64,000 bases of DNA from Pseudomonadota bacterium (GCA_021851405.1 JAJZDW010000011.1:1-64000); one strand, 5' to 3'. Positions 42,618 through 52,066 are shown, counted from the stretch's first letter. Numbers and translations: made by a program. Notes: generated from the sequence alone by a model not told the origin.

Positions 42618-43739
42618 CTAGAACATCGGGGACCGCGTCCCGCCCGTTCGGGGGGCAACGGGCGGGGGCGCCCGGTAGGTCAGGATCACCGTGCCGTCGG
42701 AGCGCTCATGCGCCTGAACCGGCAGGTAATGGGTGATCGTGCCGACGAAGCCGTCGACGTCCCCTTCCTGATAGACCCCGCTGATGCGCAGGTTCGCCGC
42801 ACGCGGATCCCCGGCCACGATCGGCTCGGGGATGTAGCGGTCGATGCGCGTCAGCACCTGATGCAGCGGTTCGTTCTTGAACACCAGCTGCCCGCGCTGC
42901 CAGGCCGTCACGCGGCGGACGTTCACGCGGGCGACGTGCGGCGGGACATGCTCGGCGAGCACCAGCTGCTCGCCCGGATCGAGCGCGATGCGCCGCCAGT
43001 TCGGCGGAATGCCGGTCACCGCCACGTCGGCCATGCGCGGGGTGACCCCAGGCTCCCCGACCGGCACGAACGGCTTGACCGACGCGTCAGCCGGCAGGAT
43101 CACCACATGTCCCTTCAGCAGCGTCACCTGCAGTTCCGAGCCAATCAGGTTGACGTCGAAGGCCGTCCCGGTGGCCACCACCTTGCGGCCGCCGGCGGTG
43201 ACGGTGAAGGGGCGCAGCGGGTTATGCGCCACATCGAAGCGCGCCTGCCCGCGAACCAGCGCCAGCGTGCGCGCATCGGCGGTGTAGCGCACCGTCACTT
43301 CGCTGCTCGCATCGAGCACGATTCTCGAGCCGTCCACCAGGCGCACCGAGCGCTGCTCGCCCGGGCCGGTGGCGTAGACGAGCGGGCGCTGCTGCCACCA
43401 GAGGATTCCGCCGATGAGCGCGATCAGCACGCTCGCCGCCGCCGCGAGGCGCACCGGCGGGCGGCGCAGCTTGGCGCGCAGCCAATTGGTGCGCAGCGCG
43501 TTGTACGCGTGGACCAGCGCGGTACGGCGCAGGCGCACCACGCTCGGGGAGGTCGACTGCTCGCCGAGGAACATCCACGGCGTCTGCACGGTCCGCCACG
43601 CCAGCTCATTGACCGGGTCGGCGGCGAGCCAGGCGGAAAATCCGGCGCGGAAGAGCTCCGGGGATTCCGTCAGGCGGATGCGCCAGGCGACCGCCTGCTC
43701 GAGGCTGCTCGCGACGCTGGATTCGGAGTGCGCGTTCAC
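42618..43739 (-). CDS. fecR: FecR-family anti-sigma / sigma regulator
   Basis: 373 residues. The N-terminal cytoplasmic domain (about 1-100) has the FecR DUF4880-like pattern AVAWRIRLTESPELFRAGFS, AWLAADPVNELAW. One membrane helix follows (AAAASVLIALIGGILWW), then a periplasmic FecR domain with VYATGPGEQRSVRLVDGSRI, LVRGQARFDVAHNPLRPFTV and VVATGTAFDVN. A C-terminal STN-like segment (FKNEPLHQVLTRIDRYIPEP) is typical. The GTG start at 43,739 overlaps the sigma stop as GTGA. It would pass the receptor signal to the sigma factor. A terminator follows. Confidence 0.9.
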   Translation of the reverse strand: MNAHSESSVASSLEQAVAWRIRLTESPELFRAGFSAWLAADPVNELAWRTVQTPWMFLGEQSTSPSVVRLRRTALVHAYNALRTNWLRAKLRRPPVRLAAAASVLIALIGGILWWQQRPLVYATGPGEQRSVRLVDGSRIVLDASSEVTVRYTADARTLALVRGQARFDVAHNPLRPFTVTAGGRKVVATGTAFDVNLIGSELQVTLLKGHVVILPADASVKPFVPVGEPGVTPRMADVAVTGIPPNWRRIALDPGEQLVLAEHVPPHVARVNVRRVTAWQRGQLVFKNEPLHQVLTRIDRYIPEPIVAGDPRAANLRISGVYQEGDVDGFVGTITHYLPVQAHERSDGTVILTYRAPPPVAPRTGGTRSPMF

Positions 43740-44272
43740 TGCCCGCCGCACCGGGTGGCCAGATGGAGCATGGCGCGCATCACGTGCTTCTCGACCGTGC
43801 TCTGCGCGATTCCGTACAGCGCCGCAATGTCCTTTTGCTTCATGTTCTCCAGGCGAAAGAGAATGAACACGTTGCGGGTCAGCTCGGTGAGCTCCCCGAG
43901 CGCCTCGAGCACCTGCGCAAGACTCGCCTCCCCGAGCATGACCCGCTCCGGGGAGCGCTCGTCGATCAACGCCTCTGGCGCGCCCTCCTCGCCGTCCTCC
44001 GGGGGCGAGCTGACCTCCCCGGGACGGCGCGCGGCGCGTCGGCGCAAGTCCTTCAGCAGGTTGGCCGCCACCTTGAACACATAGCTCTCGGGGCGCTCGA
44101 TCGCCTCGATCTCCCCGGCGCGAAACACCCGCAGCAGCACCTCCTGGGTCAGATCCTCTGCGTTGTCACGGTCGCGAACCCGTCGCAGAAAGTAGCTGCG
44201 CAGGGGCGCGGAAAACCGCTCCGCCAGCTGATTGCCGGCGATGAGTTCGATTTTCTCGGGAGGTAGGCTCAT
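43736..44272 (-). CDS. ECF sigma factor, FecI-like
   Basis: 178 residues. Region 2: PLRSYFLRRVRDRDNAEDLT, QEVLLRVFRAGEIEAIERPE, SYVFKVAANLLKDLRRR. Region 4: LGELTELTRNVFILFRLENM, KQKDIAALYGIAQSTVEKHV, MRAMLHLATR. The match to the iron-starvation / FecI group is supported by the adjoining fecR and TonB receptor genes. An AGGT-type ribosome site precedes the ATG at 44,272. Probably activates the receptor gene and perhaps its own operon upon signal. Confidence 0.92.
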   Translation of the reverse strand: MSLPPEKIELIAGNQLAERFSAPLRSYFLRRVRDRDNAEDLTQEVLLRVFRAGEIEAIERPESYVFKVAANLLKDLRRRAARRPGEVSSPPEDGEEGAPEALIDERSPERVMLGEASLAQVLEALGELTELTRNVFILFRLENMKQKDIAALYGIAQSTVEKHVMRAMLHLATRCGGQ

Positions 44273-44322
44273 GGTGCGGGCTGCGACCGATCGATTTTTT
44301 TACGCTAACACAATCGGGCGGT

Positions 44323-45633
44323 TCAACCAAAACGGGTGAAGGCGAGCAGCGCGAGGGTCACCACGATCGCCCCGCCGATGCGGATCGCGATCTGCGCGAA
44401 GGGCATCAGCTCCATCCGTTCGGCTGCGGTGAGGATGGCCACCCCGCCGGTGCCGCCCTGGCCGGCGTGCGTCGCGTTCACGATCGCCGCCTCGATCGGA
44501 TACAGGTTCACCTTGAGGCCGACCCAAAACCCGACCCCGACCAGCGTCACGACCGTCGCGGCGATGGTGACGAGATTCGCCGGCGCCAGCGCCGACAGCA
44601 GGCTCTGCCACGGCGTCCAGGCGACCCCGACCATGAACAGCAGCGGATACGTGCCGACTTTGGCGAACATCTGAAAGACCGCATCGGCGCCGAGCTGCAG
44701 CCGGCGGGTCACCGCCCACCCGAGCTTCATGGCCACCGCGACGACCAGCATCACCACCGGCGCGGGCAGCTTCCACAGCTGGAAGGCCATCTCGCCGACC
44801 AGATACAGCGTCACGGCGGTGATCAGACCGGAGGCGATGCTCATCACATCGAGATGCGGTGGCGGCTCGTCGCGGCGCAGGAACTCATCGTCCGCCGCCC
44901 CCGGCTGCAGCCGTCCACCGCCGCTCAGCGCCGGACGGCGCTTGCCGAGCCAGTTCAGGCCGCCGGCGAGCAGAATCGCGAACAGACTGCCGATCATCAC
45001 CGCCGGCAGGATCAGCGCGAACTGGCTGCCGAAGTTCTGGTGCAGCACGCTCGCGTAACCGATCGACAGCGGCGCGGCGCCGTCACCGACGCCCCCGGCC
45101 ATCACCGGCAGCACCACGTAGAACAGCGCGTGCCCGGCACCGAGCCCGAGTGCCGTACCGACCGCGGTCCCGACGATCACCGCCGCCACGGTGCCGACCG
45201 CGAGCGGCGCGAAAATGCGCACGAACCCACGGATCAGGATGGTGCGGTCCATGGCGAACACGCTGCCGACGATCACCGCGGCGATGTAGAGGAAGAGGTA
45301 ATCGGACTGCTTGGTGAACCGCGAGACCACACTGACCATGTCGGGCGGCAGGATGTGGTAGTAGACCAGCACCGAGGGCAGGAAGGTCGCCAGGATCACC
45401 GCGCCGCCCACGGTACGCAGACCCGGGATGCTCTGGCCGACCTGAGCGCACAGGAATGACAGCAGCACCGTGACGCCGATCATCATCGGCAGGCCCATCG
45501 TGACCTTGTCGCCGGCCACGAAATACCACAGCACGAGCGAGAGAATCACCGCGATCGGCACCGGCACGACGCCGAGCCGCCAGTCCATCATCCGCTGCAG
45601 GGCCTGGGCCCATCGTGGCGGCGTATCACGCAT
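44323..45633 (-). CDS. 2-hydroxycarboxylate transporter family protein (CitS/MaeN type)
   Basis: 436 residues, about 11-12 membrane helices. The two re-entrant Gly-rich loops of the family are present: VMAGGVGDGAAPLSIGYASV, and THAGQGGTGGVAILTAAERM followed by ELMPFAQIAIRIGGA (corresponding to GGTGD and the RIGG arginine region that binds the carboxylate in CitS). In the second loop the family usually has Asp (GGTGDVA); here it is Gly. Takes up or exchanges malate, citrate or lactate with sodium or protons. Good ribosome site (GAGGGGG) before the ATG. It precedes the sigma gene by 50 bases and may share its transcript. Confidence 0.88.
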   Translation of the reverse strand: MRDTPPRWAQALQRMMDWRLGVVPVPIAVILSLVLWYFVAGDKVTMGLPMMIGVTVLLSFLCAQVGQSIPGLRTVGGAVILATFLPSVLVYYHILPPDMVSVVSRFTKQSDYLFLYIAAVIVGSVFAMDRTILIRGFVRIFAPLAVGTVAAVIVGTAVGTALGLGAGHALFYVVLPVMAGGVGDGAAPLSIGYASVLHQNFGSQFALILPAVMIGSLFAILLAGGLNWLGKRRPALSGGGRLQPGAADDEFLRRDEPPPHLDVMSIASGLITAVTLYLVGEMAFQLWKLPAPVVMLVVAVAMKLGWAVTRRLQLGADAVFQMFAKVGTYPLLFMVGVAWTPWQSLLSALAPANLVTIAATVVTLVGVGFWVGLKVNLYPIEAAIVNATHAGQGGTGGVAILTAAERMELMPFAQIAIRIGGAIVVTLALLAFTRFG

Positions 45634-45762
45634 GTCATCTACCCCCTCATTCTGTCGACAAGCGCCGGCGCGTGCAGCACACCGGCCCGGGCACCTTTCG
45701 TGTGCCCTACTGGAGTACAGACGTCCGTGCGCGGCAAATCCTCCTGCCCGGCCGGCACGAGC

Positions 45763-46428
45763 TCAGGCGCCGGTGGCGCCGAACAGCCGGTCGGCCACGA
45801 ACGGATTGGTGCGCCGCTCGGCCCCGAAGCTCGACATCGGGCCGTGACCCGGGACGAAGCGCACGTCATCCCCGAGCGGAAAGAGCCGCTCGCGGATGGA
45901 ACGAATCAGTGCCTGCGTGTCCCCGCGGGGGAAGTCGGTGCGCCCCACCGATCCGGCGAACAGCACATCGCCGACCCAGGCGATGCGCGTCGGACGATGA
46001 AAGAACACGACGTGACCGGGCGTGTGCCCCGGGCAGTGCAGGACCTCCAAGGTCTCCTCCCCCACGCTCACGGTATCACCACCTTCGAGCCAGCGGTCCG
46101 GCTCGAACGGCTCGGCCGGCGGGAATCCGTACTGCGCCGCCGCAGCCGGCAGCGCCTCGATCCAAAACTGGTCCTCGCGCCCCGGCCCCTCCACCGAAAG
46201 CTGCCGTTCCCGGGCCAGCTGCGCCGTGGCGGCGCAATGGTCGAGGTGCGCATGCGTGAGCAGGATCTTCGTCAGCGTCAGTCCGCGCCGGTTCACCTCG
46301 GCGAGCAGGCGCGGCACGTCCCCGCCCGGATCGATCAGCGCAGCGCGGCCGTGCGCATCCCACACGAGCGAGCAGTTCTGCTGAAACGCCGTCACGGGCA
46401 CGATCAAAAACTGCAGCGCGCCGCTCAT
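45763..46428 (-). CDS. Metallo-beta-lactamase-fold hydrolase, YcbL/glyoxalase II-like
   Basis: 221 residues from the ATG at 46,428. Metal ligands are in order: LLTHAHLDHCAATAQLA (HxHxDH), LHCPGHTPGHVVFFH, WVGDVLFAGSVGRTDF and FVPGHGPMSSFGAERRTNPF. That ending and NCSLVWD at the N-terminus are diagnostic of YcbL-type type II glyoxalases, which hydrolyse S-lactoylglutathione or similar thioesters. The start overlaps the stop of the glycosyltransferase gene (ATGA), so the two are cotranscribed. Confidence 0.92.
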   Translation of the reverse strand: MSGALQFLIVPVTAFQQNCSLVWDAHGRAALIDPGGDVPRLLAEVNRRGLTLTKILLTHAHLDHCAATAQLARERQLSVEGPGREDQFWIEALPAAAAQYGFPPAEPFEPDRWLEGGDTVSVGEETLEVLHCPGHTPGHVVFFHRPTRIAWVGDVLFAGSVGRTDFPRGDTQALIRSIRERLFPLGDDVRFVPGHGPMSSFGAERRTNPFVADRLFGATGA

Positions 46429-47438
46429 CGGAGCATCTGCGCGAGCCGCGCGGCGGTCGCTTCCGGGGCCGCATCGCTCGCCACGAGCGCGCAACTGCGG
46501 CCGCGGCGCGGTGCATACAGCTCCGGCAGGGTGACTTTGAACAGTCCGGCCGTCAGCGTATCGGTGCCGGCCCCGAGATGCATCAGACCGGAATCGGCAC
46601 ACACGAAACACTGCACGGCATTGATCACCGCGGCCACCTCCCGGGTGCGGCGCGAGGAAAATCCGGGCAGCCCCCCGAGCGAGGCGCGTCCCGAGGGCGG
46701 GCGGATCTCGATGAACCGCGCCGCCGGCAGGCGCGTGTGCAGCTCTTCGATCAGCCGCTGCCACCACTCGAGCGCGAAGCGCTTCGACCCCGTGGCATGC
46801 GTGGCCAGGGCGATCACCGGGGCAGTCGCCTCGCCGCCGAGCAGCCGGCGCACCTCAGCGCGGCCGTAATCTCGCTCCGCGTCGGTCAGCCGGACGTTGA
46901 GCGTCACCTCATCGGCGCGCGCGGACTTCGGGTCCAGGGCGAACAGCGTGCGGCGCGCCAAGTAGACCGGATAGGCCCCCATGTGTCGCGGGGCATCCTG
47001 AAACGGCACGCTGACATCGACGCCCTGCTCGCGGCGCGCAGCGGTGAATCCGACCTTCAGTCGACCGGTGAGGTGGCGCGTGAGAAAGCGCGCCGTCCAG
47101 GAGTTCGGGCACGGATCGATGATGACGTCGTAGTGTTTGCGCCGCACCGCGAGCAGCGTCCGCAGGTAATTCAGCGGATGGCGCACACCCCGAAACGGCA
47201 GTGCGTGCACGCGGCGCACCGCGGGGAATTCCTGAAAGATCTCCGCCGCGACCGGACAGGCCGTGAGGATCTCGATCTGCGCCTCGGGAAGCGAGTGCTG
47301 CAACTCCTCGACCAACGGGGTCAGCAGCACGGTGTTGCCCAGGCGGGTATTGGGGCGACAGATCAGAATGGAGGCGCCCGCGCCGAGCGCGGGGCGAACG
47401 GCGGGCGCCGTGACGGGGGAGATTTCAGCCGGGGACAT
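46425..47438 (-). CDS. Glycosyltransferase family 9 (heptosyltransferase-like)
   Basis: 337 residues. GT9 features: ILICRPNTRLGNTVLLTPLV at the N-terminus, RRKHYDVIIDPCPNSWTARF, RRTREVAAVINAVQCFVCAD and SGLMHLGAGTDTLTAGLF, the C-terminal nucleotide-sugar region. GT9 enzymes add heptose or other sugars to the lipopolysaccharide core at the inner membrane face. Here it stands apart from any LPS cluster but is coupled to the metallo-hydrolase gene. The first about 20 residues are a Pro/Ala extension outside the fold. Confidence 0.9.
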   Translation of the reverse strand: MSPAEISPVTAPAVRPALGAGASILICRPNTRLGNTVLLTPLVEELQHSLPEAQIEILTACPVAAEIFQEFPAVRRVHALPFRGVRHPLNYLRTLLAVRRKHYDVIIDPCPNSWTARFLTRHLTGRLKVGFTAARREQGVDVSVPFQDAPRHMGAYPVYLARRTLFALDPKSARADEVTLNVRLTDAERDYGRAEVRRLLGGEATAPVIALATHATGSKRFALEWWQRLIEELHTRLPAARFIEIRPPSGRASLGGLPGFSSRRTREVAAVINAVQCFVCADSGLMHLGAGTDTLTAGLFKVTLPELYAPRRGRSCALVASDAAPEATAARLAQMLR

Positions 47439-47491
47439 CCGCGCATTGTCGCCGATGTCCCCGGCCGAAAACAGATCGCAGCGCCGGGGCG

Positions 47492-48505
47492 CTACTGCAC
47501 GCTATAGCCGCGCGCGTGCAAGCAAGCGGCGAACGCCCGGCGATAACCGGCGCGCGCGCCCGCCGGAGCCTGAGCATCCTGGCGCGCGTTCAACGGATCG
47601 AAGCCGCTCTGCGCCACGGCCCACGTGTTGCACGCATAGCGATCGTTCGCGCTCTGCTGCGCATCCTGGCCCTTCAGCGGCGTGACGCGCAGGCTGAGCA
47701 CTCCACCCGCGCCGGCGCCGGCGTACGGCGGTGCGGCGGGCGGCGCAGATGCCGGCGATGGCGTCTGGGCTCCCACCGGCGGCGGATCGGTCACCACGTA
47801 CCCGTTGTAATAGGGATTCCAGGCGTAGTAGACGCTATTGACGTAGTAATACGGTACCCCGCCGAACGTGAGGGTCACGGCGCCGAACGGAACGCTGGCC
47901 ATGAACCACGGGTAGCTCCAGCCGTAATTGACCGGCGGCCAGTAGTACCCGCCCCAATACCCGCCGAGCCAGGCGGTTCCGTGCCAATCGCGGTGATCCC
48001 AATCGTCTCCACCCCAGCCCGCATGCCAGCGATTGTCGCGCCAGCCGCCGCCATGCCCGTCCCAGTGATCTGGGCCGTACCCGCGACGGTCTGCCCCCCC
48101 ATGCCACTGAGGGCCCCCACCGCCATGCCACTGAGGGCCCCCGCCGCCGTGCCACTGAGGGCCCCCGCCGCCGTGCCACTGAGGACCCCCACCGCCGTGC
48201 CACTGAGGACCCCCACCGCCGCCGTGCCACGGGCCGCGCCCGCCGGCGTGCCAGTCGGCCTGCGGCGCAGGTCCCGCCCAATGCGGGCCTTGCGGCCGCG
48301 GTCCGCCGCCCCGCGGCCCTTGGAAATGTCCCCCGCGCGGACCGTGATCCGCCGCGAAGTGCGCGTTGAACGCAGGTCCCCGCGGAGGGTCCGCATGGGC
48401 CACACCGGATGCGAACAGCAGCGTCAGCACGGCGGCAATGCCCACCGCACCGTGCGCAAGGCGTCCGGCCGGCGCCCCTGTCTTGACCGGGCTTGAAGTG
48501 AACAT
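47492..48505 (-). CDS. Secreted Gly/His/Trp-rich protein with PQWHGGGG repeats
   Basis: 337 residues. Signal peptide ends near GVAHA (about residue 38). Residues about 60-175 are rich in Gly, His, Trp and Asp, including five tandem copies of PQWHGGGG. A tyrosine-rich segment follows (GGYWGGYYWPPVNYGWSYPW, FGGVPYYYVNSVYYAWNPYY, NGYVVTDPPP), which matches secreted DUF6515-like proteins. The C-terminus has a short Cys-containing helical region (DRYACNTWAVAQSGFDPLNA to FAACLHARGYSV). GGAGG stands six bases before the ATG. Histidine content suggests metal binding or surface adhesion; this is inference. It is not linked to other genes. Confidence 0.75.
   Translation of the reverse strand: MFTSSPVKTGAPAGRLAHGAVGIAAVLTLLFASGVAHADPPRGPAFNAHFAADHGPRGGHFQGPRGGGPRPQGPHWAGPAPQADWHAGGRGPWHGGGGGPQWHGGGGPQWHGGGGPQWHGGGGPQWHGGGGPQWHGGADRRGYGPDHWDGHGGGWRDNRWHAGWGGDDWDHRDWHGTAWLGGYWGGYYWPPVNYGWSYPWFMASVPFGAVTLTFGGVPYYYVNSVYYAWNPYYNGYVVTDPPPVGAQTPSPASAPPAAPPYAGAGAGGVLSLRVTPLKGQDAQQSANDRYACNTWAVAQSGFDPLNARQDAQAPAGARAGYRRAFAACLHARGYSVQ
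48102..48221 (-). repeat. Five tandem 24-bp repeats inside the Gly/His-rich gene
   Basis: Copies start at 48,102, 48,126, 48,150, 48,174 and 48,198 and encode PQWHGGGG. Differences between copies are mostly silent third-position changes, so copy number can vary by multiples of eight residues. Confidence 0.85.
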
Positions 48506-48610
48506 GGCGTCCTCCTGCCGTGCGCCGTCGCCCGGGTGACGATCCGGGGCACGGCGATACTGATGATTAGACCACCCTCGGCACGGGCCGTTCAAACCGA
48601 GGGGCGCAAG

Positions 48611-49159
48611 CTAAGTCCCGGCCGGCTCCGCCGCCGGGGCCTCCCCGAGCGAGGCGGCCACGCCTTCGGGCGCTTCGGGCTCGAGCGGCGCGAACGGCTC
48701 CTCGGCACTGTCGAGGCCCTCGGCCGGAGCCTCGTCGATGGGTGCCGGCGCGTCGTCCCGCGCGGCCGAGATGACCTTGACCGGTGGCGCCTCGAGATGG
48801 CGGCGCTGCAGCATCAGCGTGTTCTCCAACAGCAGCGCGATGCCTTCGGGCAGGAACTGGATCGTCTTGCTGGAGCTGCGCGGCATGGGCACGCGCATCG
48901 TCAGGCAGTAATTGACGATGGCAGCGGCGATGAGCGGCAGCGTATAGGTGCGCTCCACCACCGCCGGCTGGTTGGGCACACGGACCGAAAGCACCACACT
49001 GCGTGCGCGGTCGTCCTCGCCGTCGTGGACGGTCACTTCCGCCAGCGCGGCGCTGGTCGGCCAGCGGCCGTGCTTGATCTCCAGATCGATGAGCGCATCG
49101 ACGACGGTATCGAAGGGCAACAACAGACGCCGCGACTCGTGAATGAGTGTGTTGGCCAT
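48611..49159 (-). CDS. Hypothetical protein with acidic Ala/Pro-rich tail
   Basis: 182 residues from the ATG at 49,159 (AGGA upstream). Residues 1-130 look like a folded alpha/beta domain: ESRRLLLPFDTVVDALIDLE, HGRWPTSAALAEVTVHDGED, RARSVVLSVRVPNQPAVVER, TYTLPLIAAAIVNYCLTMRV. The remaining about 50 residues are low-complexity, rich in Ala, Pro and Glu. No signal peptide or membrane helix. Family not recognised. It stands between the repeat-protein gene and fahA, both on the same strand, with no clear operon link. Confidence 0.7.
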   Translation of the reverse strand: MANTLIHESRRLLLPFDTVVDALIDLEIKHGRWPTSAALAEVTVHDGEDDRARSVVLSVRVPNQPAVVERTYTLPLIAAAIVNYCLTMRVPMPRSSSKTIQFLPEGIALLLENTLMLQRRHLEAPPVKVISAARDDAPAPIDEAPAEGLDSAEEPFAPLEPEAPEGVAASLGEAPAAEPAGT

Positions 49160-49398
49160 GATAGTCCTGCAGCGAGATCCGCAATGCCCGGGCGTGTCGT
49201 GCCCCGGTCGAGCGGGCGAAAGTATAGTGAATTCCTCACCCAGGCACCATGGACGCACACCGGCGGCCGGCGGCTGCGCTGACACGCGACGGGGCACACG
49301 AGGTCGCGGCGCAGGTTCGCTGCGCTCGCGGGGGTGTCATCTTCGGACCCGTCGCGGCGCCGGGTCGAGTGCTCACCGCCGAGCGCTGCGGCGCTCGC

Positions 49399-50712
49399 TC
49401 ACCGCGCCGGACAGACGGTGCCCGCGGCCTCGCCGAAGCCGATGCGCCGGAACCCTGCCCGCTCACACCAGGCCCGCAGGATGACGCTATCGCCGTCGGC
49501 GAGAAACGTGCGGGTCTCGCCGTCCGGCAGCGTCACGGGCTGCTTGCCCCCGCCGGTCAGCTCCAGGAGTGACCCGGCCTCCTGCGGCTGTGGCCCGGAC
49601 TGCGTGCCGGTGCCGAGCAAATCGCCCGGCGCGAGGTTGCAGCCGTTGACGGTGTGGTGCGCGACCATCTGCGCGAGCGACCAGTAGCAGTCGCGGAAGT
49701 TCGAGCGCGACAGCGGCACCGGCGGCACGCCTCGCTCACGCATCCGCGCCGTCTCGAGCGCCACCCCGAGCGAGATGTCGAGTGCGCCGCTCGCGCGCAG
49801 CGTCTGACCGTCCAGATACGCCAGCGGCGCCGGATCGGCGGCGGGCCTCTGCCACGGCGCGCGAAACGGCGCGAGCGCCTCGAGCGTCACCACCCAGGGC
49901 GAGACGGTGGTGGCGAAGTTCTTGGCGAGGAACGGCCCGAGCGGCTGGTACTCCCAGGCCTGCACGTCGCGGGCCGACCAGTCGTTGAGCAGACACAGTC
50001 CGAACACATGCTGCTCGGCACGCTCGAGCGGGATCGGGTCGCCGAGCGTGTTGCCGGCCCCGATGAACACGCCGAGCTCGAGTTCGTAATCCAGCCGCTC
50101 GCTCGGCGCGAGGTGCGGCCGCTCGGCCCCGCGCGGCATCAGCTGCCCCTGGGGCCGACGCACCTGCTGCCCGCTGACCCCGATCGACGAGGCCCGCCCG
50201 TGATAGGCGATCGGCACCCACTGGTAGTTCGGCAGCAGCGGCTGATCGGGTCTGAACAGCCGTCCCACCGCGGTGGCGTGATGGATCGAGGTGTAAAAAT
50301 CCGTGTAATCGCCGATCCGCGCCGGCACGGCGAACTGCGCTTGTGCCTGCGGCACCAGCGCCGAGGCGAGTGCGGCGGCGTGCGCCGAACCGGTGCGCAG
50401 CAGCTGCGAGAGCGTCTGGCGCAGCGCCAGCGCGGCGGCCGGACCGAGCGCCATCAGACCGTTCAGCGCGGGAGCTGCGCACGCGCCGAGCGCCTCGGCG
50501 GCCGGACCCGAGCGCGGCGCGGCCGCCCCGAGCGCAGTCAGATCGAGGACGGCATCGCCGATCCCCACCCCGCAGCGCAGCGGCTCGCGGCTGCCGCTGC
50601 GGCGGAATACCGCAAAGGGCAAGTTCTGCAGCGGAAAATCACACTGCGGCAGATTGGCCGAGTCCACCCAGCTGGTGAGACTCGGGTCGTGTGTTGCATC
50701 GATGCTACGCAT
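49399..50712 (-). CDS. fahA: Fumarylacetoacetase
   Basis: 437 residues, the usual length. Last step of tyrosine/homogentisate degradation, cleaving fumarylacetoacetate to fumarate and acetoacetate. Seen: N-terminal LPFAVFRRSG domain; IGDYTDFYTSIHHATAVGRL with the catalytic-site Asp and His; PIAYHGRASSIGVSGQQVRR; LDYELELGVFIGAGN (metal-binding Glu residues); FGLCLLNDWSARDVQAWEYQ and PLGPFLAKNF. It starts seven bases after the hmgA stop and is surely in the same operon. No maiA gene intervenes. Confidence 0.96.
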   Translation of the reverse strand: MRSIDATHDPSLTSWVDSANLPQCDFPLQNLPFAVFRRSGSREPLRCGVGIGDAVLDLTALGAAAPRSGPAAEALGACAAPALNGLMALGPAAALALRQTLSQLLRTGSAHAAALASALVPQAQAQFAVPARIGDYTDFYTSIHHATAVGRLFRPDQPLLPNYQWVPIAYHGRASSIGVSGQQVRRPQGQLMPRGAERPHLAPSERLDYELELGVFIGAGNTLGDPIPLERAEQHVFGLCLLNDWSARDVQAWEYQPLGPFLAKNFATTVSPWVVTLEALAPFRAPWQRPAADPAPLAYLDGQTLRASGALDISLGVALETARMRERGVPPVPLSRSNFRDCYWSLAQMVAHHTVNGCNLAPGDLLGTGTQSGPQPQEAGSLLELTGGGKQPVTLPDGETRTFLADGDSVILRAWCERAGFRRIGFGEAAGTVCPAR

Positions 50713-50719
50713 GAGTCAC

Positions 50720-52066
50720 TCAGCGCGGCTCGCGCGCCTGCGGGTCGAAGCGCTTGCCGAGCCCCTGCCAGCAGCGGGCGTAGTCGCGCTGACGCTGTGG
50801 CAGTGCGAGCGCCTGGGACGTCGGGCGGATCAGCGTGCGCGTCTCGAACATGAACGCCAGGGTCGCCTCGATGTGCTGCGGCACGGAAGTATCGGCGCGA
50901 CTGGCGCGCTCGAAGGTCTCGGCATCCGGGCCGTGTCCGCTCATGCAGTTGTGCAGCGACGCCCCGCCCGGCTCGAAGCCGCTCGCCTTGGCGTCGTAAC
51001 GGCCGTGCACGAGCCCCATGAACTCGCTGGCAATGTTGCGGTGGAACCAGGGCGGACGGAACGTGTCCTGCATCACCAGCCAGCGCGGCGGGAAGATCAC
51101 GAAGTCGACTGCATCGACCCCGGGGGTATCGCTCACCGAGTGCAGCACGAGGAAGATCGAGGGATCCGGATGGTCGTAGCTCACCGACCCGACGGTGTTG
51201 AAGCGACGCAGATCGTACTTGTACGGTGCGTGATTGCCGTGCCAGGCGACCACATCGAGCGGCGAGTGATCGAGCTCGGCGCGAAACAGCGCACCGCCGA
51301 ACTTCGCCACCAGCTCCATCGGTCCGTCACGGTCCTCGTACCAGGCGACCGGCGTGAGAAAGTCGCGCGGATTGGCGAGGCCATTGGCCCCGATCGGCCC
51401 CAGATCCGGCAGTTTGAACGGTGCCCCGTAGTTCTCGCACAGATAGCCGCGCGCCTCGGCATCGAGCAGCTCGACCCGAAAGCGCACGCCGCGGGGCACC
51501 ACCGCGATGTCCTGGGGCTGAAGCTCGAGCCGCCCGAGTTCACTCGCCAGGCGCAGCCGCCCCCGTTCCGGCACGATCAGCAGCTCACCGTCGGCGTCGT
51601 AGAAGAACCGATCGCGCATCGAGCGGTTGGCGCGGTACCAGTGGATGGCGCAGCCGCTGTGCGCATCGCTCGAGCCGCTGCCACCGACGCTGAGCAGCCC
51701 ATCGATGAAATCGGTCGGTTCATGAGGCACCGGCAGCGCGCTCCAGCGCAGCGGATCGGGCACCGCGGCACAGTCCCAGAAGTGACCGACGAGCCCCGGA
51801 TGCGCGAGCGGTTCGAACGGCCCCTGCAGCGCCGCCGGCCGGATGCGGTACAGCCAGCTGCGCCGGTTGGAGTGGCGCGGAGCGGTGAAGGCCGTCCCGG
51901 AGAGCTGCTCGGCATACAGGCCGTAGGGACAGCGCTGCGGGGAATTTCGCCCTTCGGGCAACGCGCCCGGCAACGCCTCGGTGGCGAAGTGATTGCCGAA
52001 GCCGCTGAGGTACTCCAGCGGTGCGGCCCGAGCGGCGGCCGGGCCGGTGGCGGATGCGGAGCACAT
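50720..52066 (-). CDS. hmgA: Homogentisate 1,2-dioxygenase
   Basis: 448 residues, typical length. Opens the aromatic ring of homogentisate to maleylacetoacetate using Fe(II). Diagnostic regions: [91 protein letters not shown], and [15 protein letters not shown] with iron-ligand His and Glu residues. GGGAG precedes the ATG at 52,066. Divergent from a MarR-family regulator with a perfect palindrome between, which probably controls both. Confidence 0.97.
   Translation of the reverse strand: MCSASATGPAAARAAPLEYLSGFGNHFATEALPGALPEGRNSPQRCPYGLYAEQLSGTAFTAPRHSNRRSWLYRIRPAALQGPFEPLAHPGLVGHFWDCAAVPDPLRWSALPVPHEPTDFIDGLLSVGGSGSSDAHSGCAIHWYRANRSMRDRFFYDADGELLIVPERGRLRLASELGRLELQPQDIAVVPRGVRFRVELLDAEARGYLCENYGAPFKLPDLGPIGANGLANPRDFLTPVAWYEDRDGPMELVAKFGGALFRAELDHSPLDVVAWHGNHAPYKYDLRRFNTVGSVSYDHPDPSIFLVLHSVSDTPGVDAVDFVIFPPRWLVMQDTFRPPWFHRNIASEFMGLVHGRYDAKASGFEPGGASLHNCMSGHGPDAETFERASRADTSVPQHIEATLAFMFETRTLIRPTSQALALPQRQRDYARCWQGLGKRFDPQAREPR

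Noticed and set aside
48102-48221. Regular 24-bp repeats considered as a CRISPR array
   Set aside because: Units are directly adjacent without spacers and encode an in-frame peptide repeat.
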